64,000 bases of DNA from positions 62,001 through 126,000 of the forward strand of contig JAYFPZ010000005.1 in NCBI GenBank assembly GCA_034927445.1. Reading direction: 5' to 3'. The position numbers were made by a program, and so were the translations under genes. The notes below the pieces were generated by a model that was not told the origin of the DNA, did no database searches, and worked only from the letters and a program-made list of their open reading frames with translations. The stretch comes from PHAA01 sp034927445 (GTDB lineage Bacteria; Bacillota; Syntrophomonadia; Syntrophomonadales; Syntrophomonadaceae). Within the stretch, counting starts at the first letter, position 1. Each line of letters begins with the position of its first letter. Below, piece by piece: positions 16,725 through 25,218 of this stretch.

Positions 16725-17900
16725 ATGAGAAAAGTTGCGGTAATAGGAACAGGGCACTCCAAGTTCTGTTTTAATTCACCCAAGACCTCGGTGGAAATGC
16801 TGGCCGAGGTGGCCATGGATGCCATTCAGGAAGCCAATATCACCCCGAAAGATATCCAGGCAGTTAACGTCGGCAACGTTCTGGGTGATTTTGAAGAGGG
16901 CCAGGGCATGGTGCAGTCCTTTCTGGCTAATGATATCGGCTGTTTTAACGTAGCCGCCAGCCGGTTTGAGGGCGCCTGCGCCTCCGGCAGTATGGCGGTA
17001 AGGGACGCCGTCATGTGGGTAGCTTCCGGCTACTATGATATTATGCTGGTAGGAGGCGTGGAAAAATGCACCGCCATGGGCACCGGCCTGGCTACCCGGA
17101 CTTTTGCCATGTTTGGGGATTCCCGCTACGAATATCCGGCCGGCTTTACGTTCCCGGCCGTATTCGCCCTGCTTTCACATCTCTATGCCAGCAAATACGG
17201 CATCCCCCTGGAAACCCTGAAAGAGCAAATGGCGGCTGTGTCCGTCCAATCCCATGAATATGCCATGAAAAACCCCAACGCCCAGATCCAGAAGGCTATA
17301 AGCAAGGAAGACGTGCTCAAAAGCTTCACCGTATCCAGCCCCATTCAGCTGCAGGATGCCTGTCCTTTCTCGGACGGGGCGGCAGCGGTTGTAATCGCCT
17401 CGGAAGAAGCGGCCAAAAAGCTGGTCAGCCAACCGGTGTACTTCGCCGGCATTGGTCAGGCCTCATCCGGAAAGCTTAGTTCCCAGTATAAATATCTTCC
17501 CCGCATTCGGGCCCGGGAACTGGCCTCGCAGCAATCCTACCGCATGGCCGGTTTGACCCCGGATGATATGGACCTTTGCGAGCTCCACGACTGCTTCAGC
17601 ATCGCCGCCATGATCGCCGCCGAAGGTCTCGGCTTCTTCGAGTTCGGCCAATCGGGCGAAGCCTGGCTGAATGGAGAAACGAAACTGGGGGGCAAAATTC
17701 CCATCAACCTGTCCGGGGGGCTGAAAGCCAAAGGCCATCCCATCGGAGCCACCGGCGTATCCCAGGTTTATGAAATCACCCGGCAGCTGAGGGGAGACAT
17801 GGCCGAACAGGGCAGGCAGGTGGAGGGAGCCCGGTATGGCATCATCGACACCCTGGGCGGAGACGGCGTATTGATCAGCATGATTCTTACCAATCAGTAA
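16725..17900 (+). CDS. Thiolase-family acetyl-CoA acyltransferase (SCP2/BbsB-type)
   Basis: 391 residues. The nucleophile is C85 in FEGACASGS, the base H338 in KAKGHPIGATG, and ELHDCFSIAA supplies the third active-site region; the classical C-terminal CxG is replaced by DTLGGDGV. This is the SCP2-thiolase branch, which in bacteria and archaea works with a separate DUF35 zinc-ribbon protein, encoded here 16 bases downstream. It would cleave 3-oxoacyl-CoA (perhaps 2-methyl-branched or substituted) with CoA. Confidence 0.88.
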   Translation: MRKVAVIGTGHSKFCFNSPKTSVEMLAEVAMDAIQEANITPKDIQAVNVGNVLGDFEEGQGMVQSFLANDIGCFNVAASRFEGACASGSMAVRDAVMWVASGYYDIMLVGGVEKCTAMGTGLATRTFAMFGDSRYEYPAGFTFPAVFALLSHLYASKYGIPLETLKEQMAAVSVQSHEYAMKNPNAQIQKAISKEDVLKSFTVSSPIQLQDACPFSDGAAAVVIASEEAAKKLVSQPVYFAGIGQASSGKLSSQYKYLPRIRARELASQQSYRMAGLTPDDMDLCELHDCFSIAAMIAAEGLGFFEFGQSGEAWLNGETKLGGKIPINLSGGLKAKGHPIGATGVSQVYEITRQLRGDMAEQGRQVEGARYGIIDTLGGDGVLISMILTNQ

Positions 17901-17916
17901 AAGGAGGGCTACGGCT

Positions 17917-18327
17917 ATGGAATATAAACTGACATTCAAGGATTACAATAAAGCGCTTAAGCAGGATAAACTGCTGGGACTCAAGTGCAATGACTGCGGA
18001 ACGATCACCTGTCCCCCCATGATGGTCTGCGCTGAATGTGCCGGCACCAATCATCAAATCGTTCAGCTGAGCGGCAAGGGTAAAATTGTAACCTTTACCA
18101 CCTCCTATATCGCCGCCGAAGGCCGCGAAAACGAAGTACCCTACACGATTGTGATGGTGGAGCTGGAGGAGGGTCCCTGGATCATGGGCAATCTGGTTTC
18201 CATGGATACGAAGAAAGTCACCATGGAGATAATAGGCAAACCGGTACAGTTGGGCAGCCGGTTATATCCGGGCGACAAGTACTCCAACGGGGATATGGCC
18301 AGGGCCGCCTTCAGCTTGGTGGAGTAA
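17917..18327 (+). CDS. DUF35 zinc-ribbon/OB-fold protein, thiolase partner
   Basis: 136 residues. The rubredoxin-like zinc ribbon has C24-x2-C27 and C38-x2-C41, followed by an OB fold (GKGKIVTFTTSYIA...PYTIVMVELEEGPWIMGNL). In archaeal HMG-CoA synthase complexes and in BbsAB of toluene degradation such a protein bridges or completes the thiolase-like partner. AAAGGAGGG precedes the ATG. Its placement directly after the thiolase gene is the family-typical arrangement. Confidence 0.88.
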   Translation: MEYKLTFKDYNKALKQDKLLGLKCNDCGTITCPPMMVCAECAGTNHQIVQLSGKGKIVTFTTSYIAAEGRENEVPYTIVMVELEEGPWIMGNLVSMDTKKVTMEIIGKPVQLGSRLYPGDKYSNGDMARAAFSLVE

Positions 18328-18404
18328 GCAGCTTCGTCGAATATCCTGCTGCATCCAAGCGGATACAGGTTAATGAGCGATGAAAAATAAGGGGGAGGAA
18401 GCGA

Positions 18405-19745
18405 ATGTTTGAGAAGGAATATCAAGAAAAACTGATCTCCATTGCAGAAGCGGCTCAAACCATTCAATCCGGAGACGTTGTAGGTCTTGGCCTGGCCATC
18501 GGCTCAGCCTCGCCGGATCTGATAGATGCCATTCTGGATCGCCATGAAGAATTACGGGACGTAAGGATACTGGATACGATTCAACTGCGGCCCTGCAAAC
18601 TCTATGATCCTGATTATATGTTCACCATTGATGGTCATATCAATTATATGCCGGCTTTCAGCATTGCCACCGGCCGGAGAATGAACAATGCCAAGCAGGC
18701 TGATTTCTACCCGGTAATGAGCATGGACCTGGCCGACAAGTTCTGGCACAAATCAGACGTATTCATGGCTATGGTCACCCCGCCCAATGCCAACGGGTTT
18801 GTCAACCTGGGTCTGACCAATTTCTACAGCATGGAGGCCATCCGCATGGGCAGGGCATCCGGCAAACAGCGGGTTACCATCGGCGAAGTCAACGACCAGA
18901 TGCCGGTGATTTACGGGAACAACTGGATGCATATCTCGGAGTTTGACTACTTCGTGGAAAACTCAACCTCCATCCCCACCTTCGGCCGGGGTAAACCCTC
19001 CGAGATTGATAAAAGCATAGCCTCGTATGTATTGGAGCTGATAGAGGACGGCGATACGATTCAAATGGGTATCGGCGGCATCCCGGAGGCGGTGGTCAGC
19101 GGTTTGGAGGGGAAGCAGGACCTGGGGGTAGTAACCGAGATGTTCCCCATTGGCCTGCCGCAGCTGGTGGAGAAGGGCATCGTCACCAACCGCCGCAAAC
19201 CGTTCCATAAAGGCGTAACCGTGGCAACCTTCTGCATGGGAGATGCCGATATGTATAAATACGTGGAAAAGAATCCTTCCTGCGAGTTCTATCCCTCCTC
19301 CTACACCAACAACCCCGCTTTCATCGCCAAACATCCCAATATGGTCGCCATGAACATGGCCCTGCTGGTCGACCTGAGCGGCCAGATCAACTCCGAGGGA
19401 TTAGGGCATACGCAAATCAGCGGTTCCGGCGGCCAGTTCGACTTTATGATCGGCTCCTTCTGGTCCCAGGGAGGGAAGGGGATCACCCTGTTGAGTTCTT
19501 CCCGGGTAATGAAAGACGGCTCCCGGGCTTCCGCCATAGTGCCTGAGCTTCCCGCCGGATCTCCGGTTACCGTTCCCCGCACTTACGCCCAGTATGTGGT
19601 AACCGAATACGGCATCGCCAACCTGAGGTACAAATCCAGGACCGAGCGGGCCAAGGAATTGATCGCCATTGCCCATCCGGACCTGCGCGGGGAACTCCGG
19701 GCCAGCCTGAACAAGAACTTTTATCCCTTTGCCAGCGTGAAATAA
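18405..19745 (+). CDS. Family I CoA-transferase / acetyl-CoA hydrolase (Cat1/4-hydroxybutyrate CoA-transferase-like)
   Basis: 446 residues, transfers CoA between acetyl- or acyl-CoA and a free carboxylic acid. The predicted catalytic glutamate is E245 in GVVTEMFPIG. The oxyanion and substrate loop is ISGSGGQFDFMIGSFWSQGG, and C-terminal AQYVVTEYGIANLR is family-typical. In the operon it would activate the acid substrate at the expense of acetyl-CoA, or recover CoA from the products. GGGGGAGG site. A terminator follows. Confidence 0.9.
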   Translation: MFEKEYQEKLISIAEAAQTIQSGDVVGLGLAIGSASPDLIDAILDRHEELRDVRILDTIQLRPCKLYDPDYMFTIDGHINYMPAFSIATGRRMNNAKQADFYPVMSMDLADKFWHKSDVFMAMVTPPNANGFVNLGLTNFYSMEAIRMGRASGKQRVTIGEVNDQMPVIYGNNWMHISEFDYFVENSTSIPTFGRGKPSEIDKSIASYVLELIEDGDTIQMGIGGIPEAVVSGLEGKQDLGVVTEMFPIGLPQLVEKGIVTNRRKPFHKGVTVATFCMGDADMYKYVEKNPSCEFYPSSYTNNPAFIAKHPNMVAMNMALLVDLSGQINSEGLGHTQISGSGGQFDFMIGSFWSQGGKGITLLSSSRVMKDGSRASAIVPELPAGSPVTVPRTYAQYVVTEYGIANLRYKSRTERAKELIAIAHPDLRGELRASLNKNFYPFASVK

Positions 19746-19755
19746 AAAATGTGAA

Positions 19756-19800
19756 GGGGAACAGGGGGCATATAGCTGCTCTGTTCCCCCTAGTTTATTT
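19756..19800 (+). terminator. Terminator of the acyl-CoA oxidation operon
   Basis: GGGGAACAG (19756-19764) pairs with CTGTTCCCC (19781-19789), followed by a T-rich tail (TAGTTTATTT). It starts eleven bases after the CoA-transferase stop. Confidence 0.75.
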
Positions 19801-19841
19801 AAATATAAGTAACAAAAATAAGTTAATAATACATTTTATGG

Positions 19842-19895
19842 TTGACTTTAGCGTTTACAAATGTAAACTATGTATATGGGTTTACATTTGTAAAC
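19842..19895 (+). promoter_or_regulatory. BlaI-type promoter with two operators
   Basis: TTGACT (19842-19847) is followed 16 bp later by TAAACT (19864-19869). Two 16-bp palindromes, GTTTACA-N2-TGTAAAC, lie at 19853-19868 and 19880-19895. The core TACA-N2-TGTA is the known BlaI/MecI operator core, and the two sites cover the -10 box and the start point. Confidence 0.85.
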
Positions 19896-19921
19896 GCGGG
19901 ATGAATTTAAGGGGGATAAAA

Positions 19922-20323
19922 ATGAATATACCCAAGATATCTGATGCGGAATGGGAAGTTATGAAGATGGTATGGAAAAAAAGCCCGATAAATTCGGAAG
20001 AGATAATATCTTTTCTATCTGTCAAAATGAATTGTTCCGCTCCCACGATTAAGACATATATAAACCGACTTCTGAAGAAAGGTGCATTAGGCTACGAAAA
20101 ATCGGGACGGAGTTACTCGTACAATCCTTTGCTTTCGGAAAAGGATTGTATAAGAGCGGAAAGCAGCTCATTTTTAGAAAAAGTATATGATGGAGCGATA
20201 GGCCTGCTTTTTTCAAACTTTATCGAAGATGAAGACCTATCGGAAAAAGAGATTGAAAAGCTTCAAAAGCTCCTAGAAAATAAGAAAAAACATCACCTGC
20301 CACCGGAAACGAAAAAGAAATGA
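19922..20323 (+). CDS. BlaI/MecI/CopY-family transcriptional repressor
   Basis: 133 residues. Winged helix at about 1-75 (ISDAEWEVMKMVWKKSPINS, then SAPTIKTYINRLLKKGALGY) and a C-terminal dimerisation tail, cleaved by the M56 protease in homologous systems. The ATG at 19922 follows AAGGGGG. It would repress its own operon through the palindromes at 19853 and 19880. The receptor gene follows 44 bases downstream. No beta-lactamase or PBP gene is adjacent, so the regulated output is unclear. Confidence 0.92.
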   Translation: MNIPKISDAEWEVMKMVWKKSPINSEEIISFLSVKMNCSAPTIKTYINRLLKKGALGYEKSGRSYSYNPLLSEKDCIRAESSSFLEKVYDGAIGLLFSNFIEDEDLSEKEIEKLQKLLENKKKHHLPPETKKK

Positions 20324-20367
20324 TGTTCAGCCAGTTAATTATCATATGAAAGAGGTGGCCATTAATA

Positions 20368-22059
20368 ATGAATGTTTTGTTTCTTGTTTTCTTGTACATA
20401 CTTTATGGTTCAATAGTAGCCAGCATGCTGATTGCCTTATTAATGATCGTCAAAACCCTCTTAGCCAATCGTATCTCAGCACGGTTTTTTCACATAATAT
20501 GGCTGCTGATTTTTTTGCGCCTTTTAATGCCGGTTCAGCTTCAGACGCCTTTCAGCATATCCAATCTGATTCCAGACCATATGCAAATGCTAGCCAGTTA
20601 TCAGGATAGTCAAGCTTTGATTGATCTTTCAGCTTCAACCGCGTTTTTGCTAACTGATGATAATTCTCCAGCAAGCCAGGCGGCAGATACTCCTGCGCCT
20701 GGAGGCCTTTTCAATCTACAGTTCATTTTGTGGGTGCTTGCTTATATCTGGGTAATAGGTTGTGGGATTTTAATAGTATCATCTCTCGTATTTACTTTGA
20801 GATTTAGGAACAAGCTTACAGCGTCCCAAAGGATTTTGGATGGTGATATCCTGGAATTGGCCAAGCAATGTTGCTTAGTGCTTCATATCAAAAGGACAAT
20901 CCCCCTATATATGAATCCGTTGATTAAGAGCCCTGGCATATTGGGGGTTATTCACCCAGCCATTTATTTGCCGGAAGATATACAAACCCAGGTTAATCCT
21001 AAGCAGTTGCAGCATATCATTTTACATGAACTGGCCCATTACAAGCGAGGAGATCCGCTTTGTAACTTGTTTTCGCTCCTGGCTGCCGCCATACACTGGT
21101 TTAATCCCCTGGTATGGCTGGCGGTAAAAGAGATGCGGCAGGATCGAGAGGTAGCCTGTGACACCTATGTTATGGAGGTTCTGGGCGAACCCCAGGCAAT
21201 CACCTATGGAATGACCATTTTGAATTTATCCCGATCGTTTTCCCGGATACATCGACGGGCGACTCTGATAAGCTTCAACGAAACCAACGGACAAGTGGAG
21301 AGGAGAATTAAAATGATAAAAAAATTTAAAACAGGTTCTTATAAGTTATCGGCCCTAGCTATTATATCATGTCTGGTAGTGGGGGCAGTGATTCTTACGG
21401 ACGCCGTTAGCAAGAAGCCTTCTCTGAATACGATGGCCAATGTTATGAGCAATGAGAAAATTTCAGATAAATTAGTATTGATTGATCCGGGGCACGGCGG
21501 AGACGACTTAGGAGGCACCTACCCCGTTGATGCAAGCGATCCCAGCCGTATTGAGGTAAAAGAAAAAGACTTGAATCTGGATATTTCGCTTAAATTGTAT
21601 GAAATGCTTAAAAAATCAGGTATAAAGGCTGAGATAACACGAATAGACGACCGTGCCTTAACCCTGGACGATCGGATTAATATGGCCAATGCCGACAATG
21701 CTGTCCTAGTCCTTAGTATTCACAATAATATGTCCAATAAGGCAACCCCCAATGGCACATCCACTTCATTCTATGCCGCCAAAGAACAGCAAAATCCAGT
21801 ACTAACCAATGCAAGGTTCGCTGAACTGCTTCAAACTGAACTGGTTAAACAGCTTCAAACTTATGATCTGGGAAGTAAAGAGGCAAATTTTAGAATACTC
21901 AAGGATACAAAGGCGCTTTCAGTACAGGTTGATGTTGCTTATTTATCCAATGAGCAGGACAGAAATAACCTTATGGATGAAACATTCCGCGACAAAGCCG
22001 CGCAGGCTTTATATGATGGGGTAATAGCCTCTCTAAATGAGATGGCTTCAGCCGATTAG
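20368..22059 (+). CDS. M56 (BlaR1/MecR1-like) metalloprotease fused to an N-acetylmuramoyl-L-alanine amidase domain
   Basis: 563 residues. Membrane segments lie near 4-29, 38-56 and 115-145, then a cytoplasmic M56 protease domain with HELAH at 220-224 and downstream E261 (REVACD), then a fourth membrane segment (about 328-346). The extracytoplasmic part (368-560) is amidase_3 in place of the penicillin sensor: zinc ligands H376 (DPGHGG), E399 and H452 (SIHNN) are present. The catalytic Glu of the V-E-x-G-F-x-S-N motif is Asp522 (VQVDVAYLSN). It probably senses muropeptides and releases the BlaI repressor encoded upstream. Confidence 0.88.
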   Translation: MNVLFLVFLYILYGSIVASMLIALLMIVKTLLANRISARFFHIIWLLIFLRLLMPVQLQTPFSISNLIPDHMQMLASYQDSQALIDLSASTAFLLTDDNSPASQAADTPAPGGLFNLQFILWVLAYIWVIGCGILIVSSLVFTLRFRNKLTASQRILDGDILELAKQCCLVLHIKRTIPLYMNPLIKSPGILGVIHPAIYLPEDIQTQVNPKQLQHIILHELAHYKRGDPLCNLFSLLAAAIHWFNPLVWLAVKEMRQDREVACDTYVMEVLGEPQAITYGMTILNLSRSFSRIHRRATLISFNETNGQVERRIKMIKKFKTGSYKLSALAIISCLVVGAVILTDAVSKKPSLNTMANVMSNEKISDKLVLIDPGHGGDDLGGTYPVDASDPSRIEVKEKDLNLDISLKLYEMLKKSGIKAEITRIDDRALTLDDRINMANADNAVLVLSIHNNMSNKATPNGTSTSFYAAKEQQNPVLTNARFAELLQTELVKQLQTYDLGSKEANFRILKDTKALSVQVDVAYLSNEQDRNNLMDETFRDKAAQALYDGVIASLNEMASAD

Positions 22060-22554
22060 GATCATAAAGAACCAGCAGATTTCAATGAAGCGAAACAGGA
22101 CGGTTCGAGACTACTGATAAAGTACCTTTTTAAACGGGAAACAGGGGGACGGTTCTCCTGTTTCCCTATTCCAATATTGCGGTAATCCCAGAAAGTGAAT
22201 TGAGTTATATATTCCATCTCGTCCAGAGGCAGGCGATGGGGTTCAAATGGCCCCATTTGCCTCATCTTTGCCTACATAACGCCCCGCCATCCGGTTCAAT
22301 TTTTGAATGAGGAAACAGAAGCTATTTCACCGCTAGGGGTATAAATTTTCTTGACCACATACCGGTTGGAAGCTCCATACTAGACTGAAATAATTATGAA
22401 AAATTTTAAAATATTAACTGATACAGCCGATGATATAGTATAAGAAAAAAAGGAAGGTAGGTGAAACCCTAAACTACTAATTCATAAAACCTCATGGGAA
22501 AAGCAGGGCAAAAGTAAAGTCATACCATAGAAAAAACGAAGGGAGCTAAATATT
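22060..22554. other. Gene-free stretch with repeat fragments
   Basis: 495 bp. It holds a partial copy of the dispersed repeat (GGACGGTTCGAGACTACTGA at 22089), the hairpin at 22136-22166, and a second hairpin (GAGGCA 22226-22231 with TGCCTC 22258-22263, inner ATGGGG/CCCCAT). The right end is AT-rich and probably carries the promoter of the next gene. No coding frame is convincing. Confidence 0.5.
22136..22166 (+). terminator. Hairpin downstream of the M56-amidase gene
   Basis: GGGAAACAGG (22136-22145) pairs perfectly with CCTGTTTCCC (22157-22166), loop containing GGGACGGTTCT. It belongs to the same repeat family as other GGGACGGTTC segments in the window. Weak T-run; it may be a repeat hairpin with terminator activity. 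Confidence 0.45.
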
Positions 22555-23061
22555 ATGACAACTACGGTTAAACACCCCACAGCGGAAGAACATGTTAAGA
22601 GATTCAAAGAAACGCATAGTGGTAAAGGCCTTTCAGAAAAGCAAATCGAAGACATTTGCACAGCCATTCGCAGTGCTCAAACAACTAGTGTTGTTGGAGA
22701 GGTAGCGCCTTATTACAAGGCCAACCTGATTAGTGCTTTATTCTATATTAATGTGATGATAAACTGTTTCGGGAACACCCCTGCGCGTTTTAAAAAGTCT
22801 TTCGTAGGGCATTGCGGCGGGCTTGCCATTCCAGGTGATTCCCTCTTCGAGTCCTGCGAGTTGCACACTTGCGACCCGTACACCTTTGAAGATATTTTTA
22901 ATAAGCAAGAAGCCATTGAGGTCGATGCTGAGTCAATCACATGTTTCATTCGTTTCTTTGATAATAAAAGCAATCTGCTTGGATGGTTATGGGGCGCTGG
23001 AGCTGGCTCGGTTATTGGGGTAATGGGTGGCAAAGGTAAGTGGAAGGATGGCCCCCTATAG
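22555..23061 (+). CDS. Hypothetical protein with Gly-rich C-terminal strand motif
   Basis: 168 residues, not recognised. The N-terminal helix is charged (PTAEEHVKRFKETHSGKGLS). The second half looks like a beta-sheet domain (VGHCGGLAIPGD, ITCFIRFFDNKSNLLG) ending in a glycine ladder, GAGAGSVIGVMGGKGKW. No signal peptide or membrane segment is obvious. GGGAGC precedes the ATG, and a strong terminator follows at 23148, so it is monocistronic. Confidence 0.7.
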   Translation: MTTTVKHPTAEEHVKRFKETHSGKGLSEKQIEDICTAIRSAQTTSVVGEVAPYYKANLISALFYINVMINCFGNTPARFKKSFVGHCGGLAIPGDSLFESCELHTCDPYTFEDIFNKQEAIEVDAESITCFIRFFDNKSNLLGWLWGAGAGSVIGVMGGKGKWKDGPL

Positions 23062-23147
23062 ACGGCATCTATTGCTCCGAGGTCAAAACTGCCCAACATA
23101 AGCTTAACCTGTAAACCCCAGTAAATGGCGATTTTGTGATGATAGTT

Positions 23148-23185
23148 AAGGGGTTGCGCCAATGCCTATTGGCGCAACTCCTTTT
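23148..23185 (+). terminator. Strong intrinsic terminator
   Basis: A stem of about 15 bp (AAGGGGTTGCGCCAA against TTGGCGCAACTCCTT, one G-U pair) with a six-base loop and TTTT tail, 87 bases past the stop at 23061. Confidence 0.8.
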
Positions 23186-23347
23186 GATATAGCGAAAACC
23201 ACCTGCTATGCAAATTAATGGAGCAAGCCCCATATCCACCCACTCCAACCCCACAATCGCAAAAGACAGTGTTGCAAAGAATGTGTGAAAAATGTAATTA
23301 TATATAAATAATATGTCGAGCAAAAAACACAAAGGGGTGTTGTTATT

Positions 23348-24745
23348 TTGAGCGGATTTTTTGGGGTGGTTTCGAAAGCAGATTGTGTCATGGATGTGTA
23401 TTTTGGTACGGACTATCATTCTCATCTGGGAACTGCCAGGGGCGGTATGGCGGTATGGAACGGAAACAGCTTCAACAGTCTGATCCATAACATCGAAAAT
23501 ACTCAGTTCAGAGCCAAATTTGAATCTGCCCTGCCTAAGATAAAAGGCAATATGGGCTTGGGCTGCATAAGCGATACCGAGCCTCAGCCTTTAACCGTAA
23601 GGTCGCACCTGGGTCAATATGCGATCAGTACGGTGGGAAAAATCAACAACCTATCCGATATAGTCGATAAAACGTTCTCCCATAATATTCATTTCTTAGA
23701 GACCAGCAAAGGTACGATTAATCCTACCGAACTCGTATCAGTAATCATAGATCAGGAAAATTCCTATAAGGATGGTTTATTAAAAGCCCAGGAGTTGATC
23801 GAGGGGTCCTGTTCAATTCTGCTGCTGACCCCGCAGGGTATTTATGCCGCCAGGGATAAACTGGGCCGGACCCCTTTGATTGTAGGTGAAAAAGAGGGTT
23901 CATTCTGTGTTTCCTTTGAATCCTGCACTTTTACCAACCTAGGATATAGATTCAACTATGAGCTTGGTCCCGGCGAAATCATTCACCTGACCCCGGAGGG
24001 GATTGAAAAAGTTGCACCTCCCAGAGATAAAATGCGAATTTGTGCTTTCCTGTGGGTCTATTATGGCTATCCCTCCTCCACCTACGAAGGCATGAACGTA
24101 GAGGTTATGCGCTATCGCAACGGTGCGGCCATAGCCAGGAACGACAATGTGGATATTGATATGGTTGCGGGGATACCGGATTCGGGCATTGGACATGCCA
24201 TCGGCTACTCTAACCATTCCAAAGTACCCTATGGACGCCCTTTTATCAAATATACCCCAACCTGGGCCAGGAGTTTTATGCCGCAGGATCAGGGAATAAG
24301 AAACCTGGTTGCCAAAATGAAGCTGATGCCGGTTCCGGAACTGGTTGCCGGCAAACGCCTGCTTTTTTGTGATGATTCCATTGTCCGCGGTACCCAGTTG
24401 AGAGAAACGGTAGATCTGCTCTATAAATGCCAGGCCCGCGAGGTTCATATTCGATCGGCCTGCCCGCCTCTCGTATTCGGCTGTAAATACCTTAATTTTT
24501 CAACTTCCCGGTCGGAAATGGATCTGGCCGCCAGACAGGCAATCATCGAGCTTGAGGGCAAAGAACCGGATTCCTTTGAGGCGTATTGTGATCCGGCTCA
24601 TGAAAACTATAACTGTATGGTAAATTGCATAAAAAAACGCCTGAACTTTTCCGGACTGAAATACCAAACCCTGCATGATATGATTGACGCTATCGGTATA
24701 GGCAGAGACAAAATCTGTACCTATTGCTGGAATGGGGAGGAATAG
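23348..24745 (+). CDS. PurF-like amidophosphoribosyltransferase paralogue with Ser in place of the catalytic Cys
   Basis: 465 residues. N-terminal class II glutaminase (Ntn) domain (about 1-225) and C-terminal PRPP-type phosphoribosyltransferase domain with loop LLFCDDSIVRGTQ. Cysteines matching the Fe-S-type (Bacillus) PurF ligands appear in RICAFLW, FGCKYL and KICTYCW. PurF normally begins CGIFG after processing; here the TTG start gives M-S-G-F-F-G, so removal of Met would expose Ser, not Cys. Upstream codons supply no alternative Cys. Monocistronic, not among purine genes. Confidence 0.82.
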   Translation: MSGFFGVVSKADCVMDVYFGTDYHSHLGTARGGMAVWNGNSFNSLIHNIENTQFRAKFESALPKIKGNMGLGCISDTEPQPLTVRSHLGQYAISTVGKINNLSDIVDKTFSHNIHFLETSKGTINPTELVSVIIDQENSYKDGLLKAQELIEGSCSILLLTPQGIYAARDKLGRTPLIVGEKEGSFCVSFESCTFTNLGYRFNYELGPGEIIHLTPEGIEKVAPPRDKMRICAFLWVYYGYPSSTYEGMNVEVMRYRNGAAIARNDNVDIDMVAGIPDSGIGHAIGYSNHSKVPYGRPFIKYTPTWARSFMPQDQGIRNLVAKMKLMPVPELVAGKRLLFCDDSIVRGTQLRETVDLLYKCQAREVHIRSACPPLVFGCKYLNFSTSRSEMDLAARQAIIELEGKEPDSFEAYCDPAHENYNCMVNCIKKRLNFSGLKYQTLHDMIDAIGIGRDKICTYCWNGEE

Positions 24746-24882
24746 CAGGAAGAAGGCGGCTTTATGTGTGTTAAATAACCGTCCCCGCAGCATGCCTACA
24801 ACATGAGGAAATACTGACAAAGGATGGCGTATTATGGTATTGTTTACTTATGATACCATCAACGGGGGAGCGGCTTAATGTT

Positions 24883-25218
24883 ATGAATCGCAACTGGAAG
24901 TTATTTAATTATCTGATTACAGCTATTCTTAGTCTGGCAGCCATTCTGACGATATTCTGCGTATGGAGCCCATATTTAATTAATACCGATGCCACTTTCC
25001 CGGATAGTGGTTTGGAGGTGCCCATGAGAGTGGTCGGGGTTAATATGTCCCACGTCATGTTGCTGGGAGTTTGCCTGGTAATTGCTGTATCGATAGTATT
25101 TCTATCAGTTAAAAGGAAGAAAATCCCTACCGGATTATTATGGGTAAATGGCATAGCTCTATTAATTATTGTTTCCCACCTAATCTGGTTATTATATCCT
25201 GGACTGCTGCTCATTTAA
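24883..25218 (+). CDS. Small membrane protein, three transmembrane segments
   Basis: 111 residues from ATG 24883, preceded by GGGGGAG. Hydrophobic segments lie at about 8-30, 56-77 and 87-108. The first loop (about 30-55) would face outside. No recognised motif. An upstream ATG at 24850 has no ribosome site. Convergent with ligD, whose 3' end overlaps by eight bases. Confidence 0.6.
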   Translation: MNRNWKLFNYLITAILSLAAILTIFCVWSPYLINTDATFPDSGLEVPMRVVGVNMSHVMLLGVCLVIAVSIVFLSVKRKKIPTGLLWVNGIALLIIVSHLIWLLYPGLLLI

